DNA of 42,586 nucleotides from Pseudomonadota bacterium (GCA_023954855.1 JAGSGY010000048.1:1-42586), one strand, 5' to 3'; positions 10,102 to 17,935 are shown, numbered from the stretch's first letter. Translations and numbers: made by a program. Notes: a model not told the origin generated them from the letters alone.

Positions 10102-10869
10102 TTGCGACTGCTCGTGCTTTCCCTCGTCCTGACAGGTTGTGTGTCCACTTCGGTGCACGAAGAGGTGGTCAAGGAACGCGACATCCTCGCGTCTCGGCTC
10201 GCCGATAGCGAAGCGAAGATCAAGTCGATGGAGACCGACGTCGTGCGTACCCAGCGCGAGCTCGAGAAGTACCGGGGTGTCGAGGAGACGCGGCGCAAGC
10301 GAGCAGTCAAGGCCAAGGCGCTGCGCGAGAAGCTCGGGATCGGACCTGAGGCCGAGCTCGGCGCCGTCTTCCACACCAGCGTCGGAGACATCCGTTGTGA
10401 GCTGTGGCCCGACGTTGCTCCCGTCACCGTCGAGAACTTCACGGGCCTTGCCGAGGGCACGAAGGAGTGGACCGACCCGCGGACCGAGGCGACGCGCACC
10501 GACCCGCTCTACAACGGCACGATCTTCCATCGGATCATTCGCGACTTCATGATTCAGGGCGGCGATCCGCTCGGCAACGGTCGCGGTGGCCCCGGCTACC
10601 GCTTCGAGGATGAGTTCGATCCCGACGTGCGTTTCGATCGGGTGGGTCTGCTTGCGATGGCGAACTCGGGTCCGGGCACGAATGGGTCGCAGTTCTTCAT
10701 CACCGACTCGAAGCCCGCGCATCTGAACAACAAGCACACCATCTTCGGAAGCTGTGACATGCCCGTCGTGAAGGCGATTATCACGGCTCCCGTGAAGGGA
10801 GAGGGGCGGAGTGCTTCCGTGCCGGTGGAGCCGGTTGTGCTGAACTCAATCGAGCTTCAGCGAGGCTAG
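10102..10869 (+). CDS. Lipoprotein cyclophilin-type peptidyl-prolyl isomerase
   Basis: A 255-residue PPIase predicted to catalyse prolyl cis-trans isomerisation in the cell envelope. From the TTG start at 10102 the N-terminus reads RLLVLSLVLTGCVST, giving a lipobox (LTGC) with Cys13 as the lipidation site. A coiled-coil-like segment (about 18-75, HEEVVKERDILASRLADSEAKI) tethers the cyclophilin domain (about 86-255). The active-site signature FHRIIRDFMIQGGDP holds the catalytic Arg plus the Phe and Gln of the substrate pocket, and NGSQFFIT is intact. TTG was chosen because GGAGG lies 4 bases upstream and it gives a proper signal peptide; longer starts read into the divergent gene. The membrane-tethered helical spacer suggests a periplasmic folding factor for envelope proteins. 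Confidence 0.9.
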   Translation: MRLLVLSLVLTGCVSTSVHEEVVKERDILASRLADSEAKIKSMETDVVRTQRELEKYRGVEETRRKRAVKAKALREKLGIGPEAELGAVFHTSVGDIRCELWPDVAPVTVENFTGLAEGTKEWTDPRTEATRTDPLYNGTIFHRIIRDFMIQGGDPLGNGRGGPGYRFEDEFDPDVRFDRVGLLAMANSGPGTNGSQFFITDSKPAHLNNKHTIFGSCDMPVVKAIITAPVKGEGRSASVPVEPVVLNSIELQRG

Positions 10870-10942
10870 GGCAGATAGCCTGGACTTGGGCGTCGTTTGC
10901 GGGTTCTCTCGTGATAGCCTCGCGGCCTCTTGGAGGTCGCAT

Positions 10943-12031
10943 ATGCGCCACTCGCTACCCTTTCTCGCTCTACTCGTTGCCTGCGGCGGTCCCGCCGAGC
11001 CCGAGACGCCCGCTTGCACCCTCAGCCTCGATGGTCTCGACGGAACCACCTGGGTCATGGACGACCCGCAGGCGGATGGCACGTCCAAGCCAAACCTTCA
11101 GGCCCGCATGCAGTTCCGGACCGAAGACGGTCAGCTGCGCATGGACTACACGGTCAAGGATCCGGTCAACTCCTACGACTTCGACTGCGTGCAGAAGGGT
11201 GAGGGCGACGACGCCGAGCTCGAGTGCTTCGAGCCCCCGCGCATCAAGGACTGGTGTCTTGCGCTCGAGGCTTGGGAAGAGGGGGCCTGTACGCCGCCGG
11301 CGCTTCGCGACTACGGCATTCCTGACTCCACCGCCAAGGGCGAGATCGTCAAGGCCATCAAGGAGGCCAAGGCGCAGATCAAGGAGCTCAAGGAGAACGA
11401 GGCCTGGGAGAAGCGCAAGATCGCCTTCAACAACCTGGGCAACCCGCTTCAGGGTCGGGTCTATGTGGCGGTGAACTCGCGTACCTGCACGCTGAAGATC
11501 ACCGACAACTACATGACCATCTTCAACGGCGACCAGAAGGAAGACTCCAACCCAGTCGGCACCAACCCGTTCGTCCAGTACGAGGACGGTGAGCTGATGT
11601 TCGAGAGCTGTGGGCCGGGCCGCATCGTCGCTGACCTCGAGACCGAGGAGCTCCCCGAGAAGCTCTCGGCGCCCGGAAAGCACGAGTTCGGCACGGAGAT
11701 CTGGTACCACTACGTCGGTGGCGACCACGTGAAGGCCGAAGAGGGCTGCACGTACTCGATGGACACCTACGCGCAGTGGAAGCCGAAGGACCAGGGCATC
11801 GAGCAGGAGATCATCGACGGGAAGGTCCACTGGAAGGCGAGCCACACATTCGGCGACGCCGACAAGGATGCGCTGCACCAGATCAACCCCGTCGGCCCCA
11901 TGGGCATCTTCTCGATGGTCCGGTACAAGGAATGCGCCGGTAAGAAGGAGAAGGTCGACACGGTATGCGGTGTGGCCGCGTATCTGGCGGACCCGGCGTT
12001 CCTGCCGCCTCCGCCGAAGCCGCGCGAGTAG
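10943..12031 (+). CDS. Predicted lipoprotein, function unknown
   Basis: A 362-residue protein starting at ATG 10943 with GGAGG six bases upstream. MRHSLPFLALLVACGGP gives a short signal and lipobox (LVAC; Cys14). The mature protein has paired cysteines (ACTL, FDCV, LECF, DWCLAL, RTCTL, ESCGPG, GCTYS, KECAG, TVCGV) that suggest disulphides, and a charged helix around residues 130-155 (EIVKAIKEAKAQIKELKENE). No recognised domain. It lies 73 bases after the cyclophilin gene on the same strand and could be co-expressed with it. Confidence 0.75.
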   Translation: MRHSLPFLALLVACGGPAEPETPACTLSLDGLDGTTWVMDDPQADGTSKPNLQARMQFRTEDGQLRMDYTVKDPVNSYDFDCVQKGEGDDAELECFEPPRIKDWCLALEAWEEGACTPPALRDYGIPDSTAKGEIVKAIKEAKAQIKELKENEAWEKRKIAFNNLGNPLQGRVYVAVNSRTCTLKITDNYMTIFNGDQKEDSNPVGTNPFVQYEDGELMFESCGPGRIVADLETEELPEKLSAPGKHEFGTEIWYHYVGGDHVKAEEGCTYSMDTYAQWKPKDQGIEQEIIDGKVHWKASHTFGDADKDALHQINPVGPMGIFSMVRYKECAGKKEKVDTVCGVAAYLADPAFLPPPPKPRE

Positions 12032-12057
12032 GTGAGGCGAAACTTTGGGCGAAGAGG

Positions 12058-12087
12058 TTGCGTGAATCGCGGGCCTGAACATATGTT
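12058..12087 (+). promoter_or_regulatory. Predicted dnaE2 promoter (leaderless)
   Basis: TTGCGT (12058-12063), then 18 bases, then TATGTT (12082-12087). The -10 lies inside the palindromic operator, and a start site 6-9 bases downstream would fall at or next to the ATG at 12093, giving a leaderless mRNA. There is no Shine-Dalgarno in the 20 bases before the ATG because that space is the palindrome. Confidence 0.5.
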
Positions 12088-12092
12088 CAGGC
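12073..12092. promoter_or_regulatory. SOS box (LexA operator) of dnaE2
   Basis: A perfect 20-base palindrome, GCCTGAACATATGTTCAGGC, ends one base before the dnaE2 ATG. Its core GAAC-ATAT-GTTC is the GAAC-N4-GTTC form of LexA site known from Gram-positives, and the CTGAAC...GTTCAGG flanks agree closely with the operator reported for Myxococcus xanthus LexA. dnaE2 is a classic SOS gene, so target and site support each other. Binding here would cover the predicted -10 and start site. Confidence 0.8.
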
Positions 12093-15000
12093 ATGGCCTA
12101 CGCTGAACTCTCTGCCCGAACTGCCTTCTCGCTCCTCGAAGGTGCGTCTCTTCCCGAAGAGATGGTCGAGGCTGCAGCGGTTGTCGGGGCGAAGCATCTC
12201 GCGCTCGTCGACCGCGATGCGGTCTATGGTTTGGTGCGGGCCCACCGGGTCGCAAAGCAGCGAGACGTGCACCTGGTCAGCGGTTCGACGATCACGCTGG
12301 TCGCGCATCCGTCGCTGGTGGTGTTGGTTCAGAACCGGCAGGGCTGGGCGAACCTCTGCCGTCTGCTCACCGAGGCGCGATCGACCCTCGAGAAGGGCAG
12401 GGCGCAGCTCGATCTGCCCCGTCTGCTCGAGCGAAACGAGGGGCTGATTGCCGTGCTCCGGCACGGATGGCAGGTCGATGAGGCCCAGCGCTTGGCCGAG
12501 GCCTTCGGTGACCGGCTGGCGGTGGGCTGGTCGCGTCGGCTGTTGCCTTCAGATCGCCTGCGCAAACGACAGACACTGGCCTTGGCCAACGCGATCGGCG
12601 CTCCGGTGGTGGCCACGAACGAGGCGCTGTTCCATGGCGAAGAGCGCAAGCCGCTCGCCGATGCGCTGACCTGCATTCGTCGCCGAACGACGCTGCGTGC
12701 GGCAGGTCGGTGGCTCCATGCGAGTGGGGCGCGTCACTTGCTCGACGAACGCAGCTTCCGCACGCGCTACGCCGAGATCCCAGGAGCTGTCGACGAGGCG
12801 ATTCTGCTCGCTGAGCGGTGCACCTTCTCGCTTGATGAGCTGCGCTACGGCTACCCCCAAGAGGTGGTCCCCGAGGGGTTCACGCCGATCCAATGGCTCG
12901 CCCACCTCGTCGAGGAAGGGCTCACTGAGCGCTACCCAGACAAGATCCCCGCCAAGGTGCGCGCGGCTGTGGAGTACGAGCTTCGCGTGATCGATGAGCT
13001 CGCCTTCCCGGCGTACTTCCTGACGGTCTACGACATTGTTCGCTTCGCGCGTTCGCGAGGCATTCTCTGCCAGGGACGGGGTTCGGCGGCGAACTCGGCG
13101 TGCTGCTATGCACTGGGCATCACCTCGGTCGATCCGGCCCTTCATGAGCTGCTGTTCGAGCGCTTCATCTCTGCCGAGCGAGGCGAGCCGCCCGACATCG
13201 ACGTCGACTTTGAACACGAGCGGCGTGAAGAGGTGATTCAGTACATCTACGAGCGCTATGGCCGCGAGCGTGCTGCCCTAGTCAACGAGGTGATCAGCTA
13301 TCGCCGCCGCTCGGCGATTCGCGACATCGGCAAGGTGATGGGCCTCTCTCTCGATCAAGTCGACCGTCTGGCGAAGTCGACGGACCGCTGGTCGGCGGGC
13401 CACCTGGCTCAGATCGATGATCTGGTGTCCGAGTCGGGCCTCGACCCGAAAGAGGCGGCGGTGCGCAACACACTTCAGATGGCCGATGAGCTGGTGGGCT
13501 TTCCTCGGCATCTGTCGCAGCACGTGGGGGGCTTCACGATCACACAGACGCCGTTGGTGGAGCTTGTTCCCGTCGAGGCGGCCGCCATGGAGGCACGCAC
13601 CGTCATTCAGTGGGACAAGGACGACATCGACATGCTCGGCTTCGTGAAGGTCGATGTGCTGGGCCTTGGCATGCTCACCGCGATCCGAAAGTGCTTTGAG
13701 CTGATTCAGGGGGCCTACGGCCTCAGCTATGACCTAGCGACCGTCCCGAAAGAGGACCCGGCGGTCTACGACATGTTCTGTCGTGCCGACACTGTGGGCG
13801 TGTTCCAGATCGAGAGCCGGGCCCAGATGTCCATGCTTCCGCGACTGCGGCCCCGGTGCTTCTACGACCTCGTGATTGAGGTAGCGCTCGTTCGGCCTGG
13901 CCCGATTCAGGGCGGCATGGTGCACCCATTTCTACGCCGCCGAAATGGCGAGGAGCCGGTCGAGTACCCACACCCCGATGTCGAGTCTATTCTCGCGCGA
14001 ACCATGGGCGTGCCCCTGTTCCAGGAGCAGGTGATGGCGATGGCGATGGCGGTCGGCGGCTTCTCGCCGGGCGAAGCCGACGAGCTGCGTCGCGCCATGG
14101 GGGCCTGGCGTAAGACGGGAGACCTCGGATCCGTAGGCAGACGGCTGGTCGACCGCATGGTCGCTCGCGGGATCGCCCCGGACTACGCCGAGCAGATCTT
14201 CGAGCAGATCAAGGGCTTTGGCGAGTACGGCTTTCCCGAGTCGCACTCGGCGAGCTTTGCGCTGCTCGTGTACGTCTCGGGATGGCTGAAGTGCCACTAC
14301 CCAGAGGCGTTTGCTGCTGGCCTCATCAACAGCCAGCCAATGGGCTTCTACTCCCCGAGAAGTATCGTCGCCGACGCGCAGCGACACGCGGTCGAGGCGC
14401 GACCGGTCTGTGTGGTGGCGAGCCAATGGGACTGCACCCTCGAGGACCGCGGCGAGCAGAAGGCCGCGCTTCGATTGGGTTTGCGCTTGGTTCGAGGCTT
14501 TGGTGACGAGGACGGTGCGGCCGTACTCGCGGCCCGCTCCGATGGAGCTTTTCGCGACCTGGCCGACTTCGCGCGTCGAACCTGCCTGAATCAGGCCAAG
14601 CTCCAGGCCCTCGCCGACGCCGATGCCTTTGCCTCCTTTGGCGTGGATCGACGCCGAGCCGCATGGGTGCTGCAAGGGCTATGGACAGGTGCACCGCTGT
14701 TCGCAGGACTGATGCGACGGGAACCCGAGGCGCCGCTGCCTCCCGAAGGCCGACTCGACGCCATTCGTGCGGACTACCGATCGGTCGGGTTGTCGGTCGA
14801 CAAACACCCCATCGACGTGTTTCGCCCCGAGCTCGAGGCGCGAGGTACCCGGCTAGCGGCCGAGCTGGTCAAGCTCGTCCACGGCGTCCATGTGAAGGTG
14901 GCGGGCCTCGTGGCCAATCGCCAGCGCCCCGGCACAGCCAACGGCGTGGTCTTCATGACCCTTGAAGATGAGACCGGCATGATCAACCTGGTGGTCTGGC

Positions 15001-15164
15001 CAAAGGTCTGGGATCGGTACCGCCGGATTGCGCGAAGGGCGACCGTGATCGGGGTCGATGGCACGCTTCAGCGCGACGGAGATGCCGTCAGCGTGTTGGT
15101 GAAGCACTTCTGGCTTCTGCAAGTTGATCCTGTGGTCTCGGCGCGCTCACGCGATTTCAGATGA
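12093..15164 (+). CDS. dnaE2: Error-prone DNA polymerase DnaE2 (ImuC)
   Basis: A 1023-residue C-family polymerase of the DnaE2 type, used for damage-induced translesion synthesis and mutagenesis. The N-terminal PHP domain is degenerate: the family YAELHCLSNFSFL segment reads YAELSARTAFSLL, so the usual metal-binding His is lost. Palm residues are intact: GRGSAANS (328-335), PDIDVDF (367-373, catalytic D369 and D371) and KVDVLGL (519-525, third Asp D521). A C-terminal OB domain lies near 930-1005, and the protein ends SRDFR, like other DnaE2 proteins. No QADMF-type clamp motif is seen. An SOS operator touches the ATG. The usual partners imuA and imuB are not adjacent and not in the window. Near full length for the family. 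Confidence 0.95.
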   Translation: MAYAELSARTAFSLLEGASLPEEMVEAAAVVGAKHLALVDRDAVYGLVRAHRVAKQRDVHLVSGSTITLVAHPSLVVLVQNRQGWANLCRLLTEARSTLEKGRAQLDLPRLLERNEGLIAVLRHGWQVDEAQRLAEAFGDRLAVGWSRRLLPSDRLRKRQTLALANAIGAPVVATNEALFHGEERKPLADALTCIRRRTTLRAAGRWLHASGARHLLDERSFRTRYAEIPGAVDEAILLAERCTFSLDELRYGYPQEVVPEGFTPIQWLAHLVEEGLTERYPDKIPAKVRAAVEYELRVIDELAFPAYFLTVYDIVRFARSRGILCQGRGSAANSACCYALGITSVDPALHELLFERFISAERGEPPDIDVDFEHERREEVIQYIYERYGRERAALVNEVISYRRRSAIRDIGKVMGLSLDQVDRLAKSTDRWSAGHLAQIDDLVSESGLDPKEAAVRNTLQMADELVGFPRHLSQHVGGFTITQTPLVELVPVEAAAMEARTVIQWDKDDIDMLGFVKVDVLGLGMLTAIRKCFELIQGAYGLSYDLATVPKEDPAVYDMFCRADTVGVFQIESRAQMSMLPRLRPRCFYDLVIEVALVRPGPIQGGMVHPFLRRRNGEEPVEYPHPDVESILARTMGVPLFQEQVMAMAMAVGGFSPGEADELRRAMGAWRKTGDLGSVGRRLVDRMVARGIAPDYAEQIFEQIKGFGEYGFPESHSASFALLVYVSGWLKCHYPEAFAAGLINSQPMGFYSPRSIVADAQRHAVEARPVCVVASQWDCTLEDRGEQKAALRLGLRLVRGFGDEDGAAVLAARSDGAFRDLADFARRTCLNQAKLQALADADAFASFGVDRRRAAWVLQGLWTGAPLFAGLMRREPEAPLPPEGRLDAIRADYRSVGLSVDKHPIDVFRPELEARGTRLAAELVKLVHGVHVKVAGLVANRQRPGTANGVVFMTLEDETGMINLVVWPKVWDRYRRIARRATVIGVDGTLQRDGDAVSVLVKHFWLLQVDPVVSARSRDFR

Positions 15165-15226
15165 CCCGTTTGCAGACCGTGGACACAGATCACCATGAAC
15201 TCGTTCGCCAATCCCAAGTACCGCGC

Positions 15227-15232
15227 TATAGT
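15227..15232 (+). promoter_or_regulatory. Possible -10 element for the small lipoprotein gene
   Basis: TATAGT, one mismatch from consensus, lies 50 bases before the ATG at 15282. Seventeen bases upstream is only a weak -35-like hexamer (TTCGCC, 15204-15209). Confidence 0.3.
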
Positions 15233-15281
15233 GCCCCGGTCTGGTCATCAAGACCCAACGACTCACCCTGGAGCAGGGCGC

Positions 15282-15566
15282 ATGTCCCGCCTCTTCCCAA
15301 TTCTCGCGATTCTCACCCTCAGCGCCTGTACCGACGATTTCGGTGACACGGCTTCGAGTCCGACGGACCCGACCGCAGAATTTGCGATCGAGATTCCTGG
15401 CGACGAGATCGACAACGATGGTGACGGCATCATCGATGAGGGCATCATTGATACGGGCTGGCCGTCCTACAGCGGCTCGCGTCGTCGTAGCGCCGAGTCG
15501 GGATGGCGTACCATTCCGTCTGACCCCGTGGATCTCGGCTCTGACCCGGTCGAATACGACCAGTAA
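15282..15566 (+). CDS. Small predicted lipoprotein with Asp-rich Ca-binding-like motif
   Basis: A 94-residue protein. MSRLFPILAILTLSACTDD is a signal peptide with lipobox LSAC (Cys16). GDEIDNDGDGIIDEG (about 48-62) resembles the DxDxDGxxDE repeat found in MopE-like and thrombospondin-3-like calcium-binding proteins; only one copy is present. The remainder is Ser/Arg-rich and probably disordered. ATG 15282 is chosen because it opens the lipoprotein signal, with GGAG 8 bases upstream. Followed at once by a terminator, so it is probably monocistronic. Role unknown. Confidence 0.75.
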   Translation: MSRLFPILAILTLSACTDDFGDTASSPTDPTAEFAIEIPGDEIDNDGDGIIDEGIIDTGWPSYSGSRRRSAESGWRTIPSDPVDLGSDPVEYDQ

Positions 15567-15586
15567 GTCGTCTCTCGACATCGAAG

Positions 15587-15625
15587 TCCCGCGGCACCCT
15601 CTGGGTCCCGCGGGATTTCTGCTTT
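15587..15625 (+). terminator. Rho-independent terminator after small lipoprotein gene
   Basis: Arms TCCCGCGG (15587-15594) and CCGCGGGA (15608-15615) pair perfectly, and the loop can form a further ACCC/GGGT stem. T-rich sequence follows (TTTCTGCTTTT). Confidence 0.8.
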
Positions 15626-16262
15626 TGGAGTGGTCATTCGCGCCATTTGGGTCAGTCCAAAGGACTTGGGTGGGTGATTGGTGCGCGGATAGGTGTGTGC
15701 ACGAAAGATAGCTAGCTATGGGGCATATCAGGCGCTCGGTCGTGTTCGGGTACGCCTCGAGATCGTCCACAGGCGATTCCTCCAAAAAAACATCCCGTGC
15801 AGCGCAAAGGGCATCGTAGCGAGGCCTTGGCGTGGACCGATCGACCTGATCCACAGGGGCTGAGATCCACGGACCCGGATCCGATCCGGTTCTGCGGGCT
15901 TGGGGTCAGAGTTTTCCACAGGCATTGTGGATGCGATGATCCGCCTGGGGACGGGGCTATCGGGGCGGCTAGGGCGCTTGACCGCCCTGGATCGGCGCGG
16001 TACCACAATGCCGCCGGTACCCCTCCGGCACAACCCCCCCAACCGGACACGATCCCCCGTCGTGTCCACCCCTGAACGTCACGGGGGAGCGTGCTCCCCC
16101 GTGTGTTCTCCTCCCCTCGTTCGGATGGGCAGACGCGCCTCCCGGATCCGCACCTCGCGTGGATCCACCGCGCGCTTTCCTGCGGCTCTCGTAGTCTGTC
16201 TTCCGAACGCCAACTTGTGGGTGGGGTTGCGGTGGTCACGAGAGTGACGCTACGCAGAGAGT
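15626..16262. other. 640-bp gene-free region with DnaA-box-like sites
   Basis: I find no credible gene here. It holds a perfect 12-base palindrome ATAGCTAGCTAT (15708-15719) and several TCCACA-containing nonamers resembling the DnaA box TTATCCACA: TCGTCCACA (15763-15771), TGATCCACA (15847-15855), TTTTCCACA (15912-15920) and, on minus, GCATCCACA (15934-15926), plus a weaker AGATCCACG (15863-15871). The downstream half probably contains the promoter of the gene at 16263. There is no dnaA, dnaN or parAB near, so a chromosomal origin is not claimed. Confidence 0.4.
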
Positions 16263-17384
16263 ATGCGTCGTCTTGTTCTAGGTGTGGTTGCGTTCGGGGT
16301 CAGTGCGGCGGGCGCGTGGGCGGCGTCGGCCACCAGTGCCGTGGCGGAGTGGCGTGCGGACATCAGCAATCGGTCGCCTCTCACAGCTGCTGAGCGGCTG
16401 GACCTCGTTCAGTGCCAGAATCCGGGTGCCGACGCTCTCGGTCGGGTCATCGCGCAGGACATGCGGGTGGACTGCGACGCGGCCTCGTTGCTCGACTGGT
16501 TCGTGGCCCATCGCGCCTCCGATCGTGTACAGAGGGCGTTGCTTGTGCCGACTGTGCATCCACGACACGAGGTTTGGCGGGCGGGACCGACTGCGATCGA
16601 CGGCGACGGGAGGCTGCTCTCCACGGCTCTAGAGCATCCCGACCTAATGGCCGACGAGCGCAACGCACTGCTGATTTGGGTCTCGCTGCAGCCGGACCTC
16701 CCTGTGTTGCATCCGCGCACTGCGGAACAGGTCGCTCGTCTGCGATTCGAGCGAGAGGGCTGGCTTCCGCATCCGCATGTGCTCCTCCGTGGAGCGGAAC
16801 GGGCTGAAGGTGTGGACTGGGAGCAATGGCGGACGCTTCTTGAGCGGGAACACGACGTGGCATTGGCGTGCACGTCGTCCTGCCGGGATGCCGTACTGAA
16901 GGAACTCGAAAGGGTGTCTGAACTTCCCGTCGTCGATATTCCTCCGGCATTGGCAGGCTGGACCTCTGCGCGCGTAGCGGAGGAGACGGCAGAGATGTTG
17001 GACGAGGCCGCTCTATGGGTCCGTGAGGACCCCGCTCGCTCGCAGAGGCTCGTGAGAAGGGGCAATGGGCATGACTCGGCTAGCGCGCTGCGAGATGGAG
17101 GCTCCGAGGCGCTCGCGGCGTGGACTGCACTTGAGGTGAGCCGTCGGGCCGGGGCTGCCGCGGGCGCCATACGTTCATCGACGGGTGTGGACGTGGGCGA
17201 GGTCCATTTCGATGTGTGTGCGGGATCGGGCCATGCGGCTGTGGAGGATCTTGCCGAGCTGGTCCGTCCCCGCCAACCGGCGCACGAACGGGCAGGGACG
17301 GCCGTCGAGGCCGCTGGACGCCTGCTGAGCGATCTCTCGCGGCAGACGACGGGAGTCTGTACCCGGCAAGACTCAGAAATCTGA
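16263..17384 (+). CDS. Exported protein, function unknown
   Basis: A 373-residue protein with an N-terminal Sec-type signal or membrane anchor (MRRLVLGVVAFGVSAAGAWA, possible cleavage after AWA). Several cysteines (LVQCQN, VDCDAA, ACTSSCRD, FDVCAG, GVCTR) would be free to form disulphides outside the cytoplasm. The region 250-372 is rich in Ala/Glu/Arg and probably helical. No family recognised. The upstream AGAGAG is only a weak ribosome site. It precedes the clamp-motif gene by 89 bases, but an inverted repeat and a probable promoter lie between, so they need not be one operon. A long open frame on the opposite strand was discounted. Confidence 0.6.
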   Translation: MRRLVLGVVAFGVSAAGAWAASATSAVAEWRADISNRSPLTAAERLDLVQCQNPGADALGRVIAQDMRVDCDAASLLDWFVAHRASDRVQRALLVPTVHPRHEVWRAGPTAIDGDGRLLSTALEHPDLMADERNALLIWVSLQPDLPVLHPRTAEQVARLRFEREGWLPHPHVLLRGAERAEGVDWEQWRTLLEREHDVALACTSSCRDAVLKELERVSELPVVDIPPALAGWTSARVAEETAEMLDEAALWVREDPARSQRLVRRGNGHDSASALRDGGSEALAAWTALEVSRRAGAAAGAIRSSTGVDVGEVHFDVCAGSGHAAVEDLAELVRPRQPAHERAGTAVEAAGRLLSDLSRQTTGVCTRQDSEI

Positions 17385-17391
17385 ACCGAAG

Positions 17392-17408
17392 CGGACAGAA
17401 TATGTCCG
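17392..17408. repeat. Inverted repeat CGGACA-N5-TGTCCG
   Basis: A perfect 6-base inverted repeat with a 5-base spacer, seven bases after the stop of the upstream gene and 66 bases before the clamp-motif gene. It has the size of an operator for a dimeric regulator; there is no T-run, so it is not an intrinsic terminator. Confidence 0.4.
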
Positions 17409-17425
17409 GCAGACCACTGAGCGGG

Positions 17426-17457
17426 TTGCGGGCGGTTCAGGTGTTCAGTATGTTCAG
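17426..17457 (+). promoter_or_regulatory. Predicted promoter with GTTCAG repeats, resembling the dnaE2 promoter
   Basis: TTGCGG (17426-17431), 17 bases, TATGTT (17449-17454). GTTCAG, half of the dnaE2 operator, occurs three times in direct orientation at 17435, 17443 and 17452. The arrangement GGTTGCG ... TATGTTCAG is the same as at dnaE2 (spacing 17 versus 18). The inverted CTGAAC half-site is missing, so LexA control is suggested but not shown. Confidence 0.45.
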
Positions 17458-17473
17458 TGTGTAGGGAGAAGCC

Positions 17474-17914
17474 ATGAGCGCACCACGCCTCACCCGATAC
17501 CAAGACCTGAACGACCGCGGTCAGCGTGTACCTGCCATCTGGCAGGGCGCTGCAGACCAGGTGTTCGTGGTCATGTCCCCCGGACGTTTCGCGGGTCAAC
17601 GGTACAATGTCGGTGACGTCCTCATCTGCCGCGGTGACGTGGTCGAGGACGAAGCGATGGTGCTCATGGCCCGGGGACACGGCCGCCCGCGAATGGGATC
17701 ATTGCGGGGTGACGCGCTCTATGGCGAGGTTGGGGAACCTTGCAGCGCGGCTCGCTGGCGTGCCGCGGGACGTATCGTCGCAGTGCTGCGGGGGGAAAGC
17801 AGCAGCCTGTCGGTGGTACGTTCCGCACCCCAGGTCGTGAAGGTGTCGCGCGAGCCGCGTCGTCCTCGTCGTGTCCGTACGCCGCAGCTCTCGTTGTTCT
17901 CGCGGGCGGCGTAG
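17474..17914 (+). CDS. Small LexA/UmuD-fold-like protein with C-terminal clamp-binding motif
   Basis: A 146-residue protein with GGGAG five bases before its ATG. Residues about 29-106 follow the order of the S24 (LexA/UmuD) C-terminal fold: a VFVVMSPGRF strand, GDVLICRGD, AMVLMARG, then GRIVAVLRG near the end like the GVVxxVxR strand of LexA. The catalytic Ser (SGMSM in LexA) and Lys are not seen, so it should be proteolytically inactive if the fold is right. A basic linker (about 126-136) leads to QLSLF (138-142), a close match to the QL(S/D)LF motif that binds the DNA polymerase sliding clamp, four residues from the C-terminus. The promoter resembles that of dnaE2. I infer a damage-response accessory factor; the fold assignment is by eye and tentative, the clamp motif is clear. 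Confidence 0.6.
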   Translation: MSAPRLTRYQDLNDRGQRVPAIWQGAADQVFVVMSPGRFAGQRYNVGDVLICRGDVVEDEAMVLMARGHGRPRMGSLRGDALYGEVGEPCSAARWRAAGRIVAVLRGESSSLSVVRSAPQVVKVSREPRRPRRVRTPQLSLFSRAA

Positions 17915-17935
17915 GTCCGGCGGCTCGGAGCGTCG

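Noticed and set aside
15626-16262. Chromosomal origin of replication
   Set aside because: DnaA-box-like sites are imperfect, there is no AT-rich unwinding element, and no dnaA, dnaN, gidA or parAB genes are near.
16409-17680. A 423-codon open frame on minus opposite the exported protein and the clamp-motif gene
   Set aside because: Ser/Arg-rich translation without domain or ribosome site; the plus frames have a signal peptide, a Shine-Dalgarno and a clamp motif.
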